This document shows, one piece after another, positions 6,395-16,688 of a stretch of 32,843 nucleotides of DNA. A program made the position numbers and the translations under genes. The notes under the pieces are model-generated. The model had not been told where the DNA came from, ran no database searches, and worked only from the letters and a program-made list of their open reading frames with translations. Numbering within the stretch: position 1 is the first letter of the stretch; the number at the start of each line of letters is the position of its first letter. Origin of the DNA: an uncultured Gammaproteobacteria bacterium (GTDB lineage Bacteria; Pseudomonadota; Gammaproteobacteria; Pseudomonadales; Porticoccaceae); contig CAJXRS010000024.1 of assembly GCA_913060555.1 (NCBI GenBank), forward strand, positions 1 through 32,843, read 5' to 3'.

Positions 6395-9300
6395 GTGGTC
6401 GTGGACTCTGATCAGCGCAGACGGGATCTATTGAAGCAGGTTGCCCAGCTGGTGGCCGAGCGCTGGCCGGGTGACGAACGGCCCCTGGTGCAGTCCTTTG
6501 TCGAACACTACTACGGCCATGTCGCCAGCGCGGATCTGACCGAGCGCAGCGCCGCCAATCTGTACGGTGCCGCGCTGTCTCACTGGAGCCTGTTCAGGCG
6601 CCGGCCGCGCGGCGAACCCCGGATCCGGGTGTACAACCCCGACCCGGAGCAGCACAGCTGGCAGTCGCTGCACAGCGTTGTCCAGATCGTCACCGATGAC
6701 ATGCCCTTTCTGATGGATTCGCTGACCATGGCCTGTAACCGGCTGGGTCTCACCGTCCACCTGATCGTGCATCCCACACTGTGCGTGGCCCGCGACCAGG
6801 ATGGGGAGGTGACGGCGATCACCGACTGCGGGCAGCCCACGGATGCCGGGCTGCATTTCGAGATCGATCGCCAAGAGGGCACCGACCGTCTGGCTCAGAT
6901 TCAGGACGAGATGCTCGGGGTGCTCGGCGAGGTGGGCCTGGTGGTCGGCGACTGGCCGGCGATGTGCGCACGGGTCGAGGCGGTGATCGACGAGCTGGGC
7001 GCCGCGCCGCTGGCGGCTGCCGACCGCGACGAGGCCCAGGCGTTTCTGCGCTGGCTGCTGGACGACCACTTCACGCTGCTGGGCTATCGTGCCTACGAAT
7101 TGGTGGCGGCCGCTGCCGAGGGTGATACCGCGTTGTGCGAAGTGGCCGACTCCGGCCTCGGCATCCTGCGCCGGGACAGCGGCGGCGGTGTCTCGCAGAG
7201 CTTCGGCGCTCTGCCCGAGCCGGTGCGCGCCCGGGCGCGATGTCCGGAGCCGCTGATCCTTACCAAGACCAATCAGCGCGCGCAGGTCCACCGCCCCGCC
7301 GCCATGGACTATGTCGGCGTGCGGCGCTTCGCCGCCGACGGCCAGGTGATCGGCGAGCACCGCATCCTGGGCCTCTACGGTTCCTCTGTGTACTACCGCG
7401 ATCCGCGCGTCGTGCCGGTGCTGCGCCGGAAGATCGAGGCGGTGCTGGAGCGCGCCCGCCTGCCTGCGGCCGGCCATGACTATAGGGCGCTGGTGAACAT
7501 CCTCGACGGCTATCCCCGCGAGGAACTGTTCCAGATCGACGTCGATACCCTGTATCGCATTGCCCTGGGAATCCTCCATCTCCGCGACCGCCAGGCGGTG
7601 CGCCTGTTCGTGCGCCCGGATCCCTTCCAGCGCTTCGTCTCCTGTCTGGTCTATGTCCCGCGCGAGAGTTACAACACCGCGATCCGCCGGCGCATGGAGC
7701 AGGCGCTCAAGGAGGCCTATGCCAGCGACCAGTGCGAGTTCGCGGTCAATCTGTCCGAGGCCACCCTGGCGCGGGTGCACTTCACGGTGCGCATGCCGGA
7801 GCGCCAGATTCCGGAGGTCGACGAGCGCGCCCTGGAACTGCGTCTCGCCCGCGCGGTGCGCGACTGGGCCGATGACCTCCATGATGCGTTGCGCGAGCAC
7901 TGCGGCGAGGCGCGCGGCAACCGCCTTCATGTCCGCTACCGCGACAGTTTCAGCGCCGCCTACCGCGAGGACACCCTGGTGGGCGCGGCGGTGCACGACA
8001 TCGAACGGATGGAGAGCCTCCAAGGCGGGAAAACCCTGGCGCTGATGCTCTACCGCCCGCTGGAGGCGGCCGCCGATCGCCTGCGCCTGCGGCTCTATCA
8101 CCGCGGCGGCCCCATTACCCTGAGCGCAGCCCTGCCGGTGCTGGAGAATCTGGGTGTCGAAGTGCTGGAAGAGCATCCCTACCAGCTGCGCCTCGCCGAC
8201 GCTGATGACCAGCGCTGGATCCATGATTTCGGATTGCGCTATCCACAGGCCGGTCGCGAGCTGGACCTGGAGCCGGTGCGGGAACTGTTCGAGCACGCCT
8301 TCGGCGCGATCTGGCACGGCAGCGCGGAGAACGACCAGTTCAATCAGCTGGTGCTGACCGGCCGCCTGACCTGGCGCGAGACCGCCGTGCTGCGTGCCTA
8401 CTGTCGCTACCTGCGCCAGGCCGGTTCGCTGTTCAGCCTCCAGTACATGGCCCAGACCCTGGTGCGCAACGCCCGCATTGCCCGGTTGCTGCTGCGCCTG
8501 TTCCACAACCGCTTCGATCCCGGGCGCGTCGAGACGCGGCGCGCCACGCGCATTGCCGAACAGCTCGAACTGGCGCTGAACGAGGTGCCGAGTCTCGACG
8601 AAGACCGCATGCTGCGGCGCATCCTCGCGGCGATTCAGGCCACGGTGCGCACCAACTTCTATCGCACCGGGGATGCGGGGAGGCCGTTGGTCTATCTCAG
8701 TTTCAAGCTGCTGCCCGGTCAGATTCCCGAAATGCCCAGGCCGGTGCCGGCCATGGAAATCTATGTCTATTCGCCGCGCACCGAGGGCGTACATCTGCGC
8801 GGCGGCAAGGTGGCGCGGGGCGGCCTGCGCTGGTCGGAGCGCCGGGAGGATTACCGCACCGAGGTGCTGGGCCTCATGAAGGCGCAGCTGGTCAAGAACG
8901 CGGTGATCGTGCCGGCCGGCGCCAAGGGTGGCTTCGTGGTGCGCAATCCGCCGGCGGACTGGGCGGCGCTGCGCGCCGAAACCCAGGACTGTTATCGGAT
9001 CTTTGTCCGCGGCCTGCTCGACCTGACCGACAATTACCATGGTGGCGCGGTGGTGGAGCCCCCGCAGGTGGTGCGCCACGATGATGACGACCCTTATCTG
9101 GTGGTCGCCGCCGACAAGGGCACCGCGACCTTTTCGGACCTCGCCAACGAGGTCGCCGCCGAGTTCGGCTTCTGGCTGAGCGACGCCTTCGCTTCGGGCG
9201 GCAGCCACGGCTATGACCACAAGCGCATGGGTATCACCGCCCGCGGTACCTGGGTGGCGGTCAAGCGGCACTTCCGGGAGATGGACCGGGACCCCGACCG

Positions 9301-11281
9301 TGAGCCCTTCACCGCGGTGGGTATCGGTGACATGTCCGGAGATGTATTAGGTAACGGTGTGCTGCTGTCGCGCCAGCTACGCCTGCTCGCCGCCTTCGAT
9401 CATCGGCACATCTTCATTGATCCGGACCCGGACCCCGAGGTCTCCTTCCAGGAGCGGGCACGGCTGTTCGCGCTGCCGCGCTCGAGCTGGGACGACTACG
9501 ACCGCGCCCACCTGTCGCCCGGCGGCGGCATCTACCCGCGGGCCGCCAAGGCGATCCGGCTGACACCGGAGGTGCGCCGCGCGCTCGCGATCGACGCCGA
9601 CGAGCTGACGCCCGCCGCGCTGGTCCAGGCGCTGCTGCGGGCGCCGGTCGACCTGCTGTGGAACGGCGGTATCGGGGTGTTCGTGAAATCGGCCCAGGAG
9701 ACCCATCTCGAAGTCGGCGATCGCGGCAACGACGGCGTGCGCATCGACGCCGGGCAGCTGCGTTGCCTGGTGGTTGGCGAGGGCGGCAATCTGGGTATTA
9801 CCCAGCGCGCGCGAATCGAGTTTGCGCTGGGCGGGGGGCGGATCAATACCGACGCCATCGATAATGCCGGCGGCGTCGATTGCTCGGATCACGAGGTCAA
9901 TATCAAGATCCTGCTCGATGCCGCCGTGGAGGAGGGGGAGCTCACCAACCGGCAGCGCAACCGACTGCTCGCCGAGCTTGCCGACGAAGTGGCGGAGCTG
10001 GTATTGCGCAACAGTTACCGGCAGACCGGCGCGCTCAGCCTGATGGTGGCACAGGCGCCGCGCCTGCTCGGCGAACAGGCGCGCCAGATCCGTGCCCTGG
10101 AGGCCGACGGCCGCATCACCCGCGAGCTCGATGGGCTCCCGAGTGACGCCGAGATCGAAGCCCGAGCCGCCGCCGGCCTGGGGCTGACCCGGCCCGAACT
10201 GGCGGTTTTGCTCGCCCACGCCAAGTTGCAGCTCGACGAAACGCTGACCGAGACCGGGCTCGCCGACGAGGCCGGCTTCGAGACGATCCTGGAGCGCTAC
10301 TTTCCGGAACGGCTGGCGGCGCGTTTCGGTGCCGGGTTGCGCCGTCATCGCCTGCGCCGGGAAATCATCTGCAACGAAATGGCCAATGAAGTCCTCAATC
10401 GCATGGGCGCGGGTTTCGCGTTCCGGCTCGCCGATACCGAGGGGGTGGCCACCGCGGACGCCATCCAGGCCTACTTTGCGATCCGCGATATCCACCGGCT
10501 GGAAGCGCTCTGGGAAGCCATCGACACGCTCGACGGCCAGGTGGCGTCCGGCACCCAAATGGAGATGCAGCTCGCGGTGCTGGATCTGGCCGAGATCGGC
10601 GTGGCCTGGCTGCTGCGCAACCTCGGGGAGGGTGCGGCGATCCGCTCCGCCGCCGGTCATCTGCAGGCTCAGGCAAGGGCCCTGGAAGCGGTACTGGAGG
10701 GTGTGCTGCCGGAAGCCGAGCGCCAGCGTCTCGCGGAGCGCGCCGGCGCCCTGGTCGGCAAGGGGGTGCCGGATGCCCTGGCTACGCGCATGGCGCGTCT
10801 GGAGCCTCTGGCCGCGGCGCTGGACATCGCCGCCGTCACCGATCGGACCGGCGTGCGTCTGGAACGCACTGCGGCTCTCTACTTCGAGTTGGCCCGGGCC
10901 CTGGGATTGACCCAGCTGCAGGCGGCGCTCGACCACTATGCGCCGCGCGATCTCGCCGAGGAACGCTGTCGCGCCGGTCTGCGCGAGGACTGCGCCCAGC
11001 ATCTGTGCAGCCTGGCGGCGACCGCCGCTGCCGCCGACCGGCACGGGCGGACCCCGGCGGAGTGGATCGATGACTGGCTCGCCGGCCATGGTGGTGCGCT
11101 CGCCCGCCTGTGCCGGACCCTCGCCGAACTGCCCGCTGCGGGTGCCGGGCTCGCGCAACTCACAGTGGCGGTTCAGGATCTCAAACAGCTGGCCGAAAGC
11201 AGCCGGCGCGGGGGCGGCGGGCACTCCCCGGCGGCACTCGGGGGCGAACAGGCGGAGGCCGGCGCGGCGCGCAGCGGGTGA
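6395..11281 (+). CDS. gdhB: NAD-dependent glutamate dehydrogenase, large (GDH-180) type
   Basis: At 1628 residues this is the very large NAD-specific glutamate dehydrogenase known from Streptomyces, Pseudomonas and other proteobacteria. It deaminates glutamate to 2-oxoglutarate and ammonium, mainly in amino-acid catabolism. The N-terminal ~700 residues are the regulatory portion. The catalytic domain begins near residue 800 with [20 protein letters not shown] (from about 809), then [15 protein letters not shown]. Further conserved blocks are [26 protein letters not shown] and [20 protein letters not shown]. The C-terminal ~380 residues are the helical domain typical of the family. The start is GTG at 6395; a second GTG at 6401 is possible, and the ribosome-binding site (AGTGAG) is weak. 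A CATAAT box at 6369-6374 is a possible -10 element. The next gene starts 55 bp downstream. Confidence 0.96.
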   Translation: MVVDSDQRRRDLLKQVAQLVAERWPGDERPLVQSFVEHYYGHVASADLTERSAANLYGAALSHWSLFRRRPRGEPRIRVYNPDPEQHSWQSLHSVVQIVTDDMPFLMDSLTMACNRLGLTVHLIVHPTLCVARDQDGEVTAITDCGQPTDAGLHFEIDRQEGTDRLAQIQDEMLGVLGEVGLVVGDWPAMCARVEAVIDELGAAPLAAADRDEAQAFLRWLLDDHFTLLGYRAYELVAAAAEGDTALCEVADSGLGILRRDSGGGVSQSFGALPEPVRARARCPEPLILTKTNQRAQVHRPAAMDYVGVRRFAADGQVIGEHRILGLYGSSVYYRDPRVVPVLRRKIEAVLERARLPAAGHDYRALVNILDGYPREELFQIDVDTLYRIALGILHLRDRQAVRLFVRPDPFQRFVSCLVYVPRESYNTAIRRRMEQALKEAYASDQCEFAVNLSEATLARVHFTVRMPERQIPEVDERALELRLARAVRDWADDLHDALREHCGEARGNRLHVRYRDSFSAAYREDTLVGAAVHDIERMESLQGGKTLALMLYRPLEAAADRLRLRLYHRGGPITLSAALPVLENLGVEVLEEHPYQLRLADADDQRWIHDFGLRYPQAGRELDLEPVRELFEHAFGAIWHGSAENDQFNQLVLTGRLTWRETAVLRAYCRYLRQAGSLFSLQYMAQTLVRNARIARLLLRLFHNRFDPGRVETRRATRIAEQLELALNEVPSLDEDRMLRRILAAIQATVRTNFYRTGDAGRPLVYLSFKLLPGQIPEMPRPVPAMEIYVYSPRTEGVHLRGGKVARGGLRWSERREDYRTEVLGLMKAQLVKNAVIVPAGAKGGFVVRNPPADWAALRAETQDCYRIFVRGLLDLTDNYHGGAVVEPPQVVRHDDDDPYLVVAADKGTATFSDLANEVAAEFGFWLSDAFASGGSHGYDHKRMGITARGTWVAVKRHFREMDRDPDREPFTAVGIGDMSGDVLGNGVLLSRQLRLLAAFDHRHIFIDPDPDPEVSFQERARLFALPRSSWDDYDRAHLSPGGGIYPRAAKAIRLTPEVRRALAIDADELTPAALVQALLRAPVDLLWNGGIGVFVKSAQETHLEVGDRGNDGVRIDAGQLRCLVVGEGGNLGITQRARIEFALGGGRINTDAIDNAGGVDCSDHEVNIKILLDAAVEEGELTNRQRNRLLAELADEVAELVLRNSYRQTGALSLMVAQAPRLLGEQARQIRALEADGRITRELDGLPSDAEIEARAAAGLGLTRPELAVLLAHAKLQLDETLTETGLADEAGFETILERYFPERLAARFGAGLRRHRLRREIICNEMANEVLNRMGAGFAFRLADTEGVATADAIQAYFAIRDIHRLEALWEAIDTLDGQVASGTQMEMQLAVLDLAEIGVAWLLRNLGEGAAIRSAAGHLQAQARALEAVLEGVLPEAERQRLAERAGALVGKGVPDALATRMARLEPLAAALDIAAVTDRTGVRLERTAALYFELARALGLTQLQAALDHYAPRDLAEERCRAGLREDCAQHLCSLAATAAAADRHGRTPAEWIDDWLAGHGGALARLCRTLAELPAAGAGLAQLTVAVQDLKQLAESSRRGGGGHSPAALGGEQAEAGAARSG

Positions 11282-11336
11282 CGCGGTTTTCGGCGCTGCG
11301 TATGATGTTGCACCTTTCTGGACCAGCCCTTCCAGC

Positions 11337-12275
11337 ATGCGGGTAGAGCAACCGAGCGCTGCCGCTCCCCTGGTCGTCGCCCACGGCCTGTGCAAGCGCT
11401 ACGGCGAGCAGTGGGTGGTGGACGGCGTCGACCTCGAGGTGCGCCAGGGCGAATTTTTCGGACTGCTGGGACCGAACGGCGCCGGCAAGACGACCATATT
11501 GCGCATGCTGCTCGGGCTCACGCCGCCCGACGGCGGCGAACTCCAGGTGCTGGGCGAGCCCATCCCGGCGCGGGCCCGGGAGGCGCGGACCCGGATCGGC
11601 GTGGTGCCCCAGTTCGACAGCCTGGATCCGGATTTCACCGTGCGCGAGAACCTGGTCACCTACGCCAGCTATTTCGGGCTGCGCGGCAAGGATCTGGCGC
11701 CGCGCATCGCCGAACTGCTAGCGCTGGCCAACCTGGAGGGCCGCGAGGACACCCCGATCGCGGCCCTGTCCGGCGGCATGAAGCGTCGCCTCACCCTGGT
11801 GCGGGCGCTGGTCAACGAACCCCGGTTGGTGGTGCTCGACGAGCCCACCACAGGTCTGGATCCCCAGGCCCGGCACCATATCTGGCAGCGGCTGCGCGAA
11901 CTGCGTGACACCGGCACCACACTGATCATGACCACCCATTACATGGAGGAAGCCGAGCGCCTGTGCGATCGGCTGGCCATCATTGACGCCGGCCGGGTGC
12001 TCGCCAGTGCTTCGCCGCGGACCCTGATCCAGGCCCATATCGAGCCTCATGTCATCGAGTTGCTGGATGCCCCGGGCCGCGCGGCGGGCGAAGTCCTGGC
12101 CGCCCGAGGTGCCGGGGTGCGCGCCTACCGGGCCGGGGATCTGTTGCTGCTCTATACGGCGACGCCCGGCGCGCTGCTCGAGGAACTGGATGCCGCCGGT
12201 CACAGGTACCTGCACCGGCCGGCCAATCTCGAGGACGTCTTTCTCAAACTCACCGGCCACGAACTGCGCGACTGA
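11337..12275 (+). CDS. NodI-like ABC exporter ATP-binding protein
   Basis: A 312-residue ABC ATPase that should power the membrane protein encoded just downstream. Walker A is GPNGAGKTT (45-53), followed by the Q-loop VPQFDSLD, the signature LSGGMKRR, Walker B VVLDEPTTGLD and the switch His in TTHYMEEAE. The extra C-terminal ~80 residues and the pairing with a 257-residue ABC-2 permease match the NodI/NodJ group (the DRA-type exporter family). In rhizobia NodIJ exports lipochitooligosaccharides, but homologues are widespread in bacteria without nod genes and their cargo is unknown. No nod genes are seen here. The ATG at 11337 is the first in-frame start before the ABC domain. The stop is 5 bases from the next start. 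Confidence 0.9.
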   Translation: MRVEQPSAAAPLVVAHGLCKRYGEQWVVDGVDLEVRQGEFFGLLGPNGAGKTTILRMLLGLTPPDGGELQVLGEPIPARAREARTRIGVVPQFDSLDPDFTVRENLVTYASYFGLRGKDLAPRIAELLALANLEGREDTPIAALSGGMKRRLTLVRALVNEPRLVVLDEPTTGLDPQARHHIWQRLRELRDTGTTLIMTTHYMEEAERLCDRLAIIDAGRVLASASPRTLIQAHIEPHVIELLDAPGRAAGEVLAARGAGVRAYRAGDLLLLYTATPGALLEELDAAGHRYLHRPANLEDVFLKLTGHELRD

Positions 12276-12280
12276 CGTAG

Positions 12281-13054
12281 ATGATCGCTCTGCCCCGCCC
12301 CAGCTTCCGCAGCCTGGCCGTCTGGCAACGCAACCTGCGCGTGTGGCGCAAGATGTTGCTGCCCTCGATACTGGGCCATTTCGGAGAGCCGCTGCTCTAT
12401 CTGCTGGCTTTCGGTTATGGCTTTGGCCGGCTGGTGGGCGATCTCGGCCAGCTGTCCTATGTGGCTTTTCTGGCCTCGGGCATCATCTGTTCCAGCGCCC
12501 TGTTCACCGCGAGCTTCGAGGCCATGTATTCGGCATTTACCCGAATGGCCAACCAGCAGACCTGGAATGCGATGCTCAACGCACCCCTGGTGGTCGACGA
12601 TATCGTGCTCGGCGAGGTGCTGTGGGCGGCGACCAAGGGTCTGATGAGCGCCATGGCCATCCTCCTGGTGGCCACCGCCATGGGCCTGGTGGCGGACTGG
12701 CGCGCGCTCTGGGCGCTGCCCGTGGTGGCGCTGTCCGGATTCACCTTCGCCGCCTGCGCCATGGTGGTTACCGCCTTTGCTCGCAACTATGACTTTTTTC
12801 TCTATTACTTCACCTTGATACTGACCCCCATGCTGCTCACCGGCGGGGTCTTCTTCCCCCGCGAGCAGTTTCCCGAATGGTTGCAGGGACTGACCTATGT
12901 GCTGCCGCTGCCCCATGCCGTGGACCTGATCCGACCGCTGCTCACCGGCGGCAGTCTGCATCAGCCCTGGCTGAACCTGGCGGTGGTGGTCGGCTACGGG
13001 CTGGCGGGGTTGATCTCCGCCACCGCGCTGATCCGCCGGCGCATGATCTGCTGA
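12281..13054 (+). CDS. NodJ-like ABC-2 type permease
   Basis: A 257-residue inner-membrane protein with about six hydrophobic segments, forming the channel for the ATPase encoded upstream. The N-terminus [33 protein letters not shown] and the segment [16 protein letters not shown] are typical of NodJ-family permeases. The later [22 protein letters not shown] is the usual ABC-2 motif before the last helices. The ATG at 12281 lies 5 bases after the ATPase stop with no clear ribosome-binding site, which points to translational coupling. The transported molecule cannot be inferred. Confidence 0.9.
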   Translation: MIALPRPSFRSLAVWQRNLRVWRKMLLPSILGHFGEPLLYLLAFGYGFGRLVGDLGQLSYVAFLASGIICSSALFTASFEAMYSAFTRMANQQTWNAMLNAPLVVDDIVLGEVLWAATKGLMSAMAILLVATAMGLVADWRALWALPVVALSGFTFAACAMVVTAFARNYDFFLYYFTLILTPMLLTGGVFFPREQFPEWLQGLTYVLPLPHAVDLIRPLLTGGSLHQPWLNLAVVVGYGLAGLISATALIRRRMIC

Positions 13055-13113
13055 GCGGAAAGCCGGGATCTGTTAGGCTCGCGGAAGTCGTTCATTGGCG
13101 GGGAGGAAGCGGT

Positions 13114-13635
13114 ATGAGAAGTCGTGTGGCGTTGGTGGCCTTGCTGGCCCTGGGTAGCGCGCAGGCCGCGGAACTGGAAGTGCCGGTGCATGCCGCGCAG
13201 GCGGATGGCGTGGGTGGGCCGCTGGGCAGTATCACCATTCGTGAAACCGAATACGGCTTGGTGTTCAGGCCGCGCCTGGAGGGGCTCAGTCCCGGATTGC
13301 ACGGCTTTCATCTGCACCAGAATCCGGCTTGCGGCCCGGCGGACAAGGACGGTGCCGCGGTGCCGGCCCTGGCCGCGGGCGGCCATCATGATCCCGCCGG
13401 TACCGACCGTCACGGCACGCCCTGGGGAGACGGCCACCTGGGCGACCTGCCCCCGCTGTTCGTCGCCGCGGACGGGACCGCCGATCAGCCGGTGCTGGCG
13501 CCCCGGTTGCGCAGCCTGGATACAGTGGCGGAGCGCGCGCTGGTCATCCACCAGGGCGGAGACAACCACGCCGATCAACCGGCGCCCCTGGGCGGGGGCG
13601 GCGCGCGGGTCGCCTGCGGAGTGGTCGGCGGCTGA
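13114..13635 (+). CDS. sodC: Cu/Zn superoxide dismutase, periplasmic
   Basis: A 173-residue precursor with an 18-residue signal peptide ([18 protein letters not shown]). The mature enzyme dismutes superoxide in the periplasm. Metal ligands are recognisable: [26 protein letters not shown] and [11 protein letters not shown]. The disulfide pair is the Cys in NPACGP and the one in RVACGV near the C-terminus. [17 protein letters not shown] is the bacterial SodC signature. The ATG has a strong GGGGAGG site. It lies 59 bp after the exporter permease on the same strand and converges on yheS with only 10 bp between the stops. No terminator is visible there. Confidence 0.95.
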   Translation: MRSRVALVALLALGSAQAAELEVPVHAAQADGVGGPLGSITIRETEYGLVFRPRLEGLSPGLHGFHLHQNPACGPADKDGAAVPALAAGGHHDPAGTDRHGTPWGDGHLGDLPPLFVAADGTADQPVLAPRLRSLDTVAERALVIHQGGDNHADQPAPLGGGGARVACGVVGG

Positions 13636-13645
13636 CCCCGGAGGT

Positions 13646-15523
13646 TCAGGCTTGAGTACGGGCCGCTTCCAGCGCTTCCTCGGCGTCGACCCAGTCGCTT
13701 TCCAGGTTTTCGCAGCGCTGGCGCAGCGCGCCCTGGCGACGCAGTAGCTCCTGGAGCTGCGGGCGGGCTTCCGGCGTATAGAGTTCCGGGTCCGCGAGTT
13801 GCGTCTCGATGTCGGTCAGCTCGCCGCCCAACCGGTCCAGCTCCGCCGCCAGCCGTGCCGCGCGGTCGCGCAGCGGGCGCAGTTCGGTGCGCCGCTGCGC
13901 TTCGCGGCGGCGTTGCTCGCGGCGCCCAGCGGAGGGAGCGCACGGGGCCTCCTGCTGCTGTGACTCAAGGCCCCGGCGATAATCCTCGAGGTCGCCGGCA
14001 AAGGGCGTCACTCTGCCGTCGGCCACCAACCAGTAACTGTCGACCGTGGTGGCCAGCAGATGGCGGTCGTGGGACACCACCACCAGGGCGCCGGCATAGT
14101 CCTGCAGCGCCAGGGCGAGCGCGGCGCGCATGTCGAGGTCGAGATGGTTGGTGGGCTCGTCGAGGAGCAGCAGGCCCGGCGCCCGCCGGGCGAGCAGTGC
14201 CAGCACCAGGCGCGCCTTCTCGCCGCCGGAGAGCGGTGCCACCGGTGCCGTGGCGCGATCCCCGGTGAAACCGAACCCCCCCAGAAAATCGCGCAGCTGC
14301 TGTTCCGCAGCTGTCGGATCCAGGCGCTGGAGGTGCGTCAGCGGACTCGCGTCCGGGTCCAGCTGTTCCAACTGATGCTGGGCGAAGTAGCCGATCTGCA
14401 GCCGGTTGCCGGTGCTGCGCTCGCCGCGCAGTGGCGCCAGGCTGCCGGCCAGGGTCCGGATCAGGGTGGACTTGCCGGCGCCGTTGGCGCCCAGCAGGCC
14501 GATGCGGTCCCCCGGGGCGAGCTGTAAGGAAACCGCTTCCAGCACGGCGTCGTCTCCGTAACCCAGTGCGGCGTCGTCCAGGGTGAGCAGCGGATTGCCG
14601 GGCGGCTCCGGCTCGCGGAATTCGAACCGAAACGGATTGGCTGCCTGCACCGGGGCGACCAGGCGCATCCGCTCCAGTGCCTTGAGCCGGCTTTGTGCGG
14701 CCCGCGCCTTGGTGGCCTTGGCGCGAAACCGATCGATGAACTGTTCCATGCGGGCGATCGTCTGCCGCTGTTGTTCATGAGCGGCCTGCTGTTCGGCGAG
14801 GCGCGCCGCGCGCTGGCGCTCGAAGTCGCTGTAGCCGCCCCGATAATGGTGCAGGCGGCGACCTTCGATATGCAGCACCTCGCCGATGACGGCGTCGAGA
14901 AAGTCGCGGTCGTGAGAGATGACCAACAGGGTGCCCCGATAGCCGCGCAGCCAGTGCTCCAGCCAGACCACGGTTTCCAGGTCCAGGTGGTTGGTGGGTT
15001 CGTCCAGCATCAGCAGGTCCGAGGGGCACATCAGGGCGCGCGCCAGCCCCAGGCGTACCCGCCAGCCCCCGGAGAATTCGACGGCCGGCCGCTGCTGGTC
15101 GGCGGCGCCGAAACCCAGACCGGAGAGCAGGCGGGCGGCACGGGCCGCGGCGCTGTAGCCGTCCGTCTGGCGATAGTCCTCGTGGGCGCGGGCGATGGCG
15201 GCGCCATCGCCCCGGGACTCGGCGCGCTGCACATCGCGCTGCGCCGCCCGGAACCGGGGGTCGCCATCCAGCACCAGCTCCAGGGCGGGCCGGTCGAGGT
15301 CGCCCAGGTCCTGTTCCATGTGGGCGATGCGCCAGTCTGCCGGCATCGCCACCTCGCCCGTGTCCGCGCTCAGCTCGCCGCGCAGGAGGGCCAGCAGGGA
15401 GCTCTTGCCGCTGCCATTGGCGCCGATCAGTCCGATCCGGTGGCCGTGAAACAGGGTCGCGCCGGCATGTTCCAGGAGCAGCGCCGTGCCGCGGCGCAGG
15501 CTGACGTCGGTAAGCTGGATCAA
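13646..15523 (-). CDS. yheS: ABC-F family ATPase, YheS-like
   Basis: A 625-residue soluble protein with two ABC domains in tandem and no membrane segments. Domain 1 has Walker A GANGSGKSS (about 34-42), signature FSGGWRVRL and LDEPTNHLD. Domain 2 has GANGAGKST, LSGGEKARL and LDEPTNHLD. The linker is Arg/Gln-rich with FIDRFRAKATKARAAQSR, the ABC-F interdomain (P-site) motif. A charged, probably coiled-coil C-terminal tail follows from about residue 535. ABC-F proteins act on the ribosome, and length and linker fit YheS (637 aa in E. coli). The start is a TTG at 15521-15523, which gives the N-terminus MIQLTDVSL and has a GGGAG site 9 bases upstream. No in-frame ATG fits better. Confidence 0.92.
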   Translation of the reverse strand: MIQLTDVSLRRGTALLLEHAGATLFHGHRIGLIGANGSGKSSLLALLRGELSADTGEVAMPADWRIAHMEQDLGDLDRPALELVLDGDPRFRAAQRDVQRAESRGDGAAIARAHEDYRQTDGYSAAARAARLLSGLGFGAADQQRPAVEFSGGWRVRLGLARALMCPSDLLMLDEPTNHLDLETVVWLEHWLRGYRGTLLVISHDRDFLDAVIGEVLHIEGRRLHHYRGGYSDFERQRAARLAEQQAAHEQQRQTIARMEQFIDRFRAKATKARAAQSRLKALERMRLVAPVQAANPFRFEFREPEPPGNPLLTLDDAALGYGDDAVLEAVSLQLAPGDRIGLLGANGAGKSTLIRTLAGSLAPLRGERSTGNRLQIGYFAQHQLEQLDPDASPLTHLQRLDPTAAEQQLRDFLGGFGFTGDRATAPVAPLSGGEKARLVLALLARRAPGLLLLDEPTNHLDLDMRAALALALQDYAGALVVVSHDRHLLATTVDSYWLVADGRVTPFAGDLEDYRRGLESQQQEAPCAPSAGRREQRRREAQRRTELRPLRDRAARLAAELDRLGGELTDIETQLADPELYTPEARPQLQELLRRQGALRQRCENLESDWVDAEEALEAARTQA

Positions 15524-15737
15524 GGTCGAAAACTCCCTGGCCGCCGCCGGTCCGCGGCGAGCTCGATGTTGCTCCGGGTCGCGGCCGGTGGCGTTGGCTT
15601 ACTGGCTGGTTGAACCTTCCCGCTGCGCGGCTGCGGCGCCGTGCGCTGCCCGCTGTCCGCTCCCTCGCCGGTCTAGCCGATGGGTCTCGGTCGCTTCCCG
15701 CCGTGCGCTTCGCATCCGGCCGTACTCGCGACGTTTT

Positions 15738-16460
15738 TCAACGCGCAGCCTGGTGGCTGCCGAGTAGCGGGCCGAGGGCGGCGGCGACCCGATCCGGGGC
15801 GCAATTCAGGTACAGCGACTGGTGCAGCCATCGCGGATCCGGGTAGTAGGAGAACAGGAATTGTCCTTCCTTCAGGTTCTCGACCACCCGGTTGATGATG
15901 TTGGGGCGCACCGCCGGACAGCCGTGGCTGCGGCCGATCCCGCCCTTGAGGTGGATCCAGATCGGATCCACGTATTCGGCGGCGTGGATCACGATCTTGC
16001 GTTTGCGCGCCAGATCGTTGATTCCGGGCTCCAGACCGTCGAGCCGCAGGGAGTAACCGAAATTGCCGTAGTAGGTCTCTGCGGTGCGGAACAGGCCGAG
16101 GCTGGACTGTCGGCTGCCCAAGCGATTGGAAAACTGGGTGGGCCGCTCTTCTCCGGAGCCGCGGCCGTGCGCGACATGGTCCTCGACCAGCAGGCGGCGG
16201 CGCTCCAGGTCGAAGATCCACAGCCGCTGCTTGCTCGATGGCAGCGAAAAATCGATCACCGCAAGCCGCCGTGCCGGTTCCAGGCCGCCGCGGACCGCGC
16301 AGTTCATTGCGCCGACCGCTTTGCCGAGTACGCCGCGATCGAGCGCCGGAGCGGCGCGCGCCAATGCCCGAACCAGGACTTCGGCGCTGTTTTCCGCGGC
16401 GTACAGCGCCGTCGGCGCCAGGCACAGGATCGACAGGAGCAGGCGTGACAGGGCGGCCAC
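15738..16460 (-). CDS. Periplasmic L,D-transpeptidase catalytic-domain-like protein
   Basis: A 240-residue protein with an N-terminal signal peptide (LLLSILCLAPTALYAA). The segment KIVIHAAEYV, then GRSHGCPAVRP, carries the His and Cys expected at the active site of the YkuD-related murein L,D-transpeptidase superfamily (H159, H179, C181). The conserved FSLPSSKQRLWIFDL before it is typical of the shorter YkuD_2-like group, whose members often lack demonstrated activity. A peptidoglycan cross-linking or attachment role is inferred. The start is GTG at 16458-16460 with a GGGAGA site 9 bases upstream. It lies downstream of the tRNA gene on the same strand and 214 bp before yheS; that gap holds nothing recognised. 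Confidence 0.85.
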   Translation of the reverse strand: MAALSRLLLSILCLAPTALYAAENSAEVLVRALARAAPALDRGVLGKAVGAMNCAVRGGLEPARRLAVIDFSLPSSKQRLWIFDLERRRLLVEDHVAHGRGSGEERPTQFSNRLGSRQSSLGLFRTAETYYGNFGYSLRLDGLEPGINDLARKRKIVIHAAEYVDPIWIHLKGGIGRSHGCPAVRPNIINRVVENLKEGQFLFSYYPDPRWLHQSLYLNCAPDRVAAALGPLLGSHQAAR

Positions 16461-16596
16461 GGGATGGGTCTCCCAGGGACATGGGTCGGCGAAACTGTAT
16501 CAGGAGCGGCCCCGCAGCTGAACCCGGCGCGCGGCCTTTCCGCGCAGCTTTGCGGTGGCCGGCGCACAGGTGCCGGGCCGTTGTCGGCGGCAGGAA

Positions 16597-16673
16597 TGGT
16601 GCCGGAAAGAGGATTCGAACCTCCGACCAACGCATTACGAATGCGCTGCTCTACCGAGCTGAGCTATTCCGGC
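16597..16673 (-). tRNA. tRNA-Thr (anticodon CGT)
   Basis: A complete tRNA cloverleaf on the minus strand: 74 nt plus encoded CCA (16597-16599). The acceptor stem is GCCGGAA/TTCCGGC, the D arm GCTC...GAGC, the anticodon stem GCGCA/TGCGT with loop TTCGTAA (anticodon CGT, reading ACG), and the T arm GGAGG-TTCGAAT-CCTCT. The 5' end lies 15 bases downstream of the dsbA stop codon, so it may be released from a dsbA transcript or use a promoter inside dsbA. Confidence 0.97.
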
Positions 16674-16688
16674 GGGAATCGGGAAAGT

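Noticed and set aside
6428-9271. 947-codon open frame on the minus strand inside the glutamate dehydrogenase gene
   Set aside because: It lies wholly antisense to a well-conserved gene. Its product is a His/Gln/Ala/Arg-rich mixture without domains, which is what GC-rich codon bias produces on the opposite strand.
9377-11395. 672-codon antisense frame over the 3' part of the glutamate dehydrogenase gene
   Set aside because: Same pattern: no recognisable motif, no ribosome-binding site, and low-complexity composition mirroring the sense codons.
11337-13054. Nodulation-factor export by the NodIJ-like pair
   Set aside because: No nod biosynthesis genes are present, and homologues of this exporter occur widely in non-rhizobial bacteria. 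Only the transporter type is supported.
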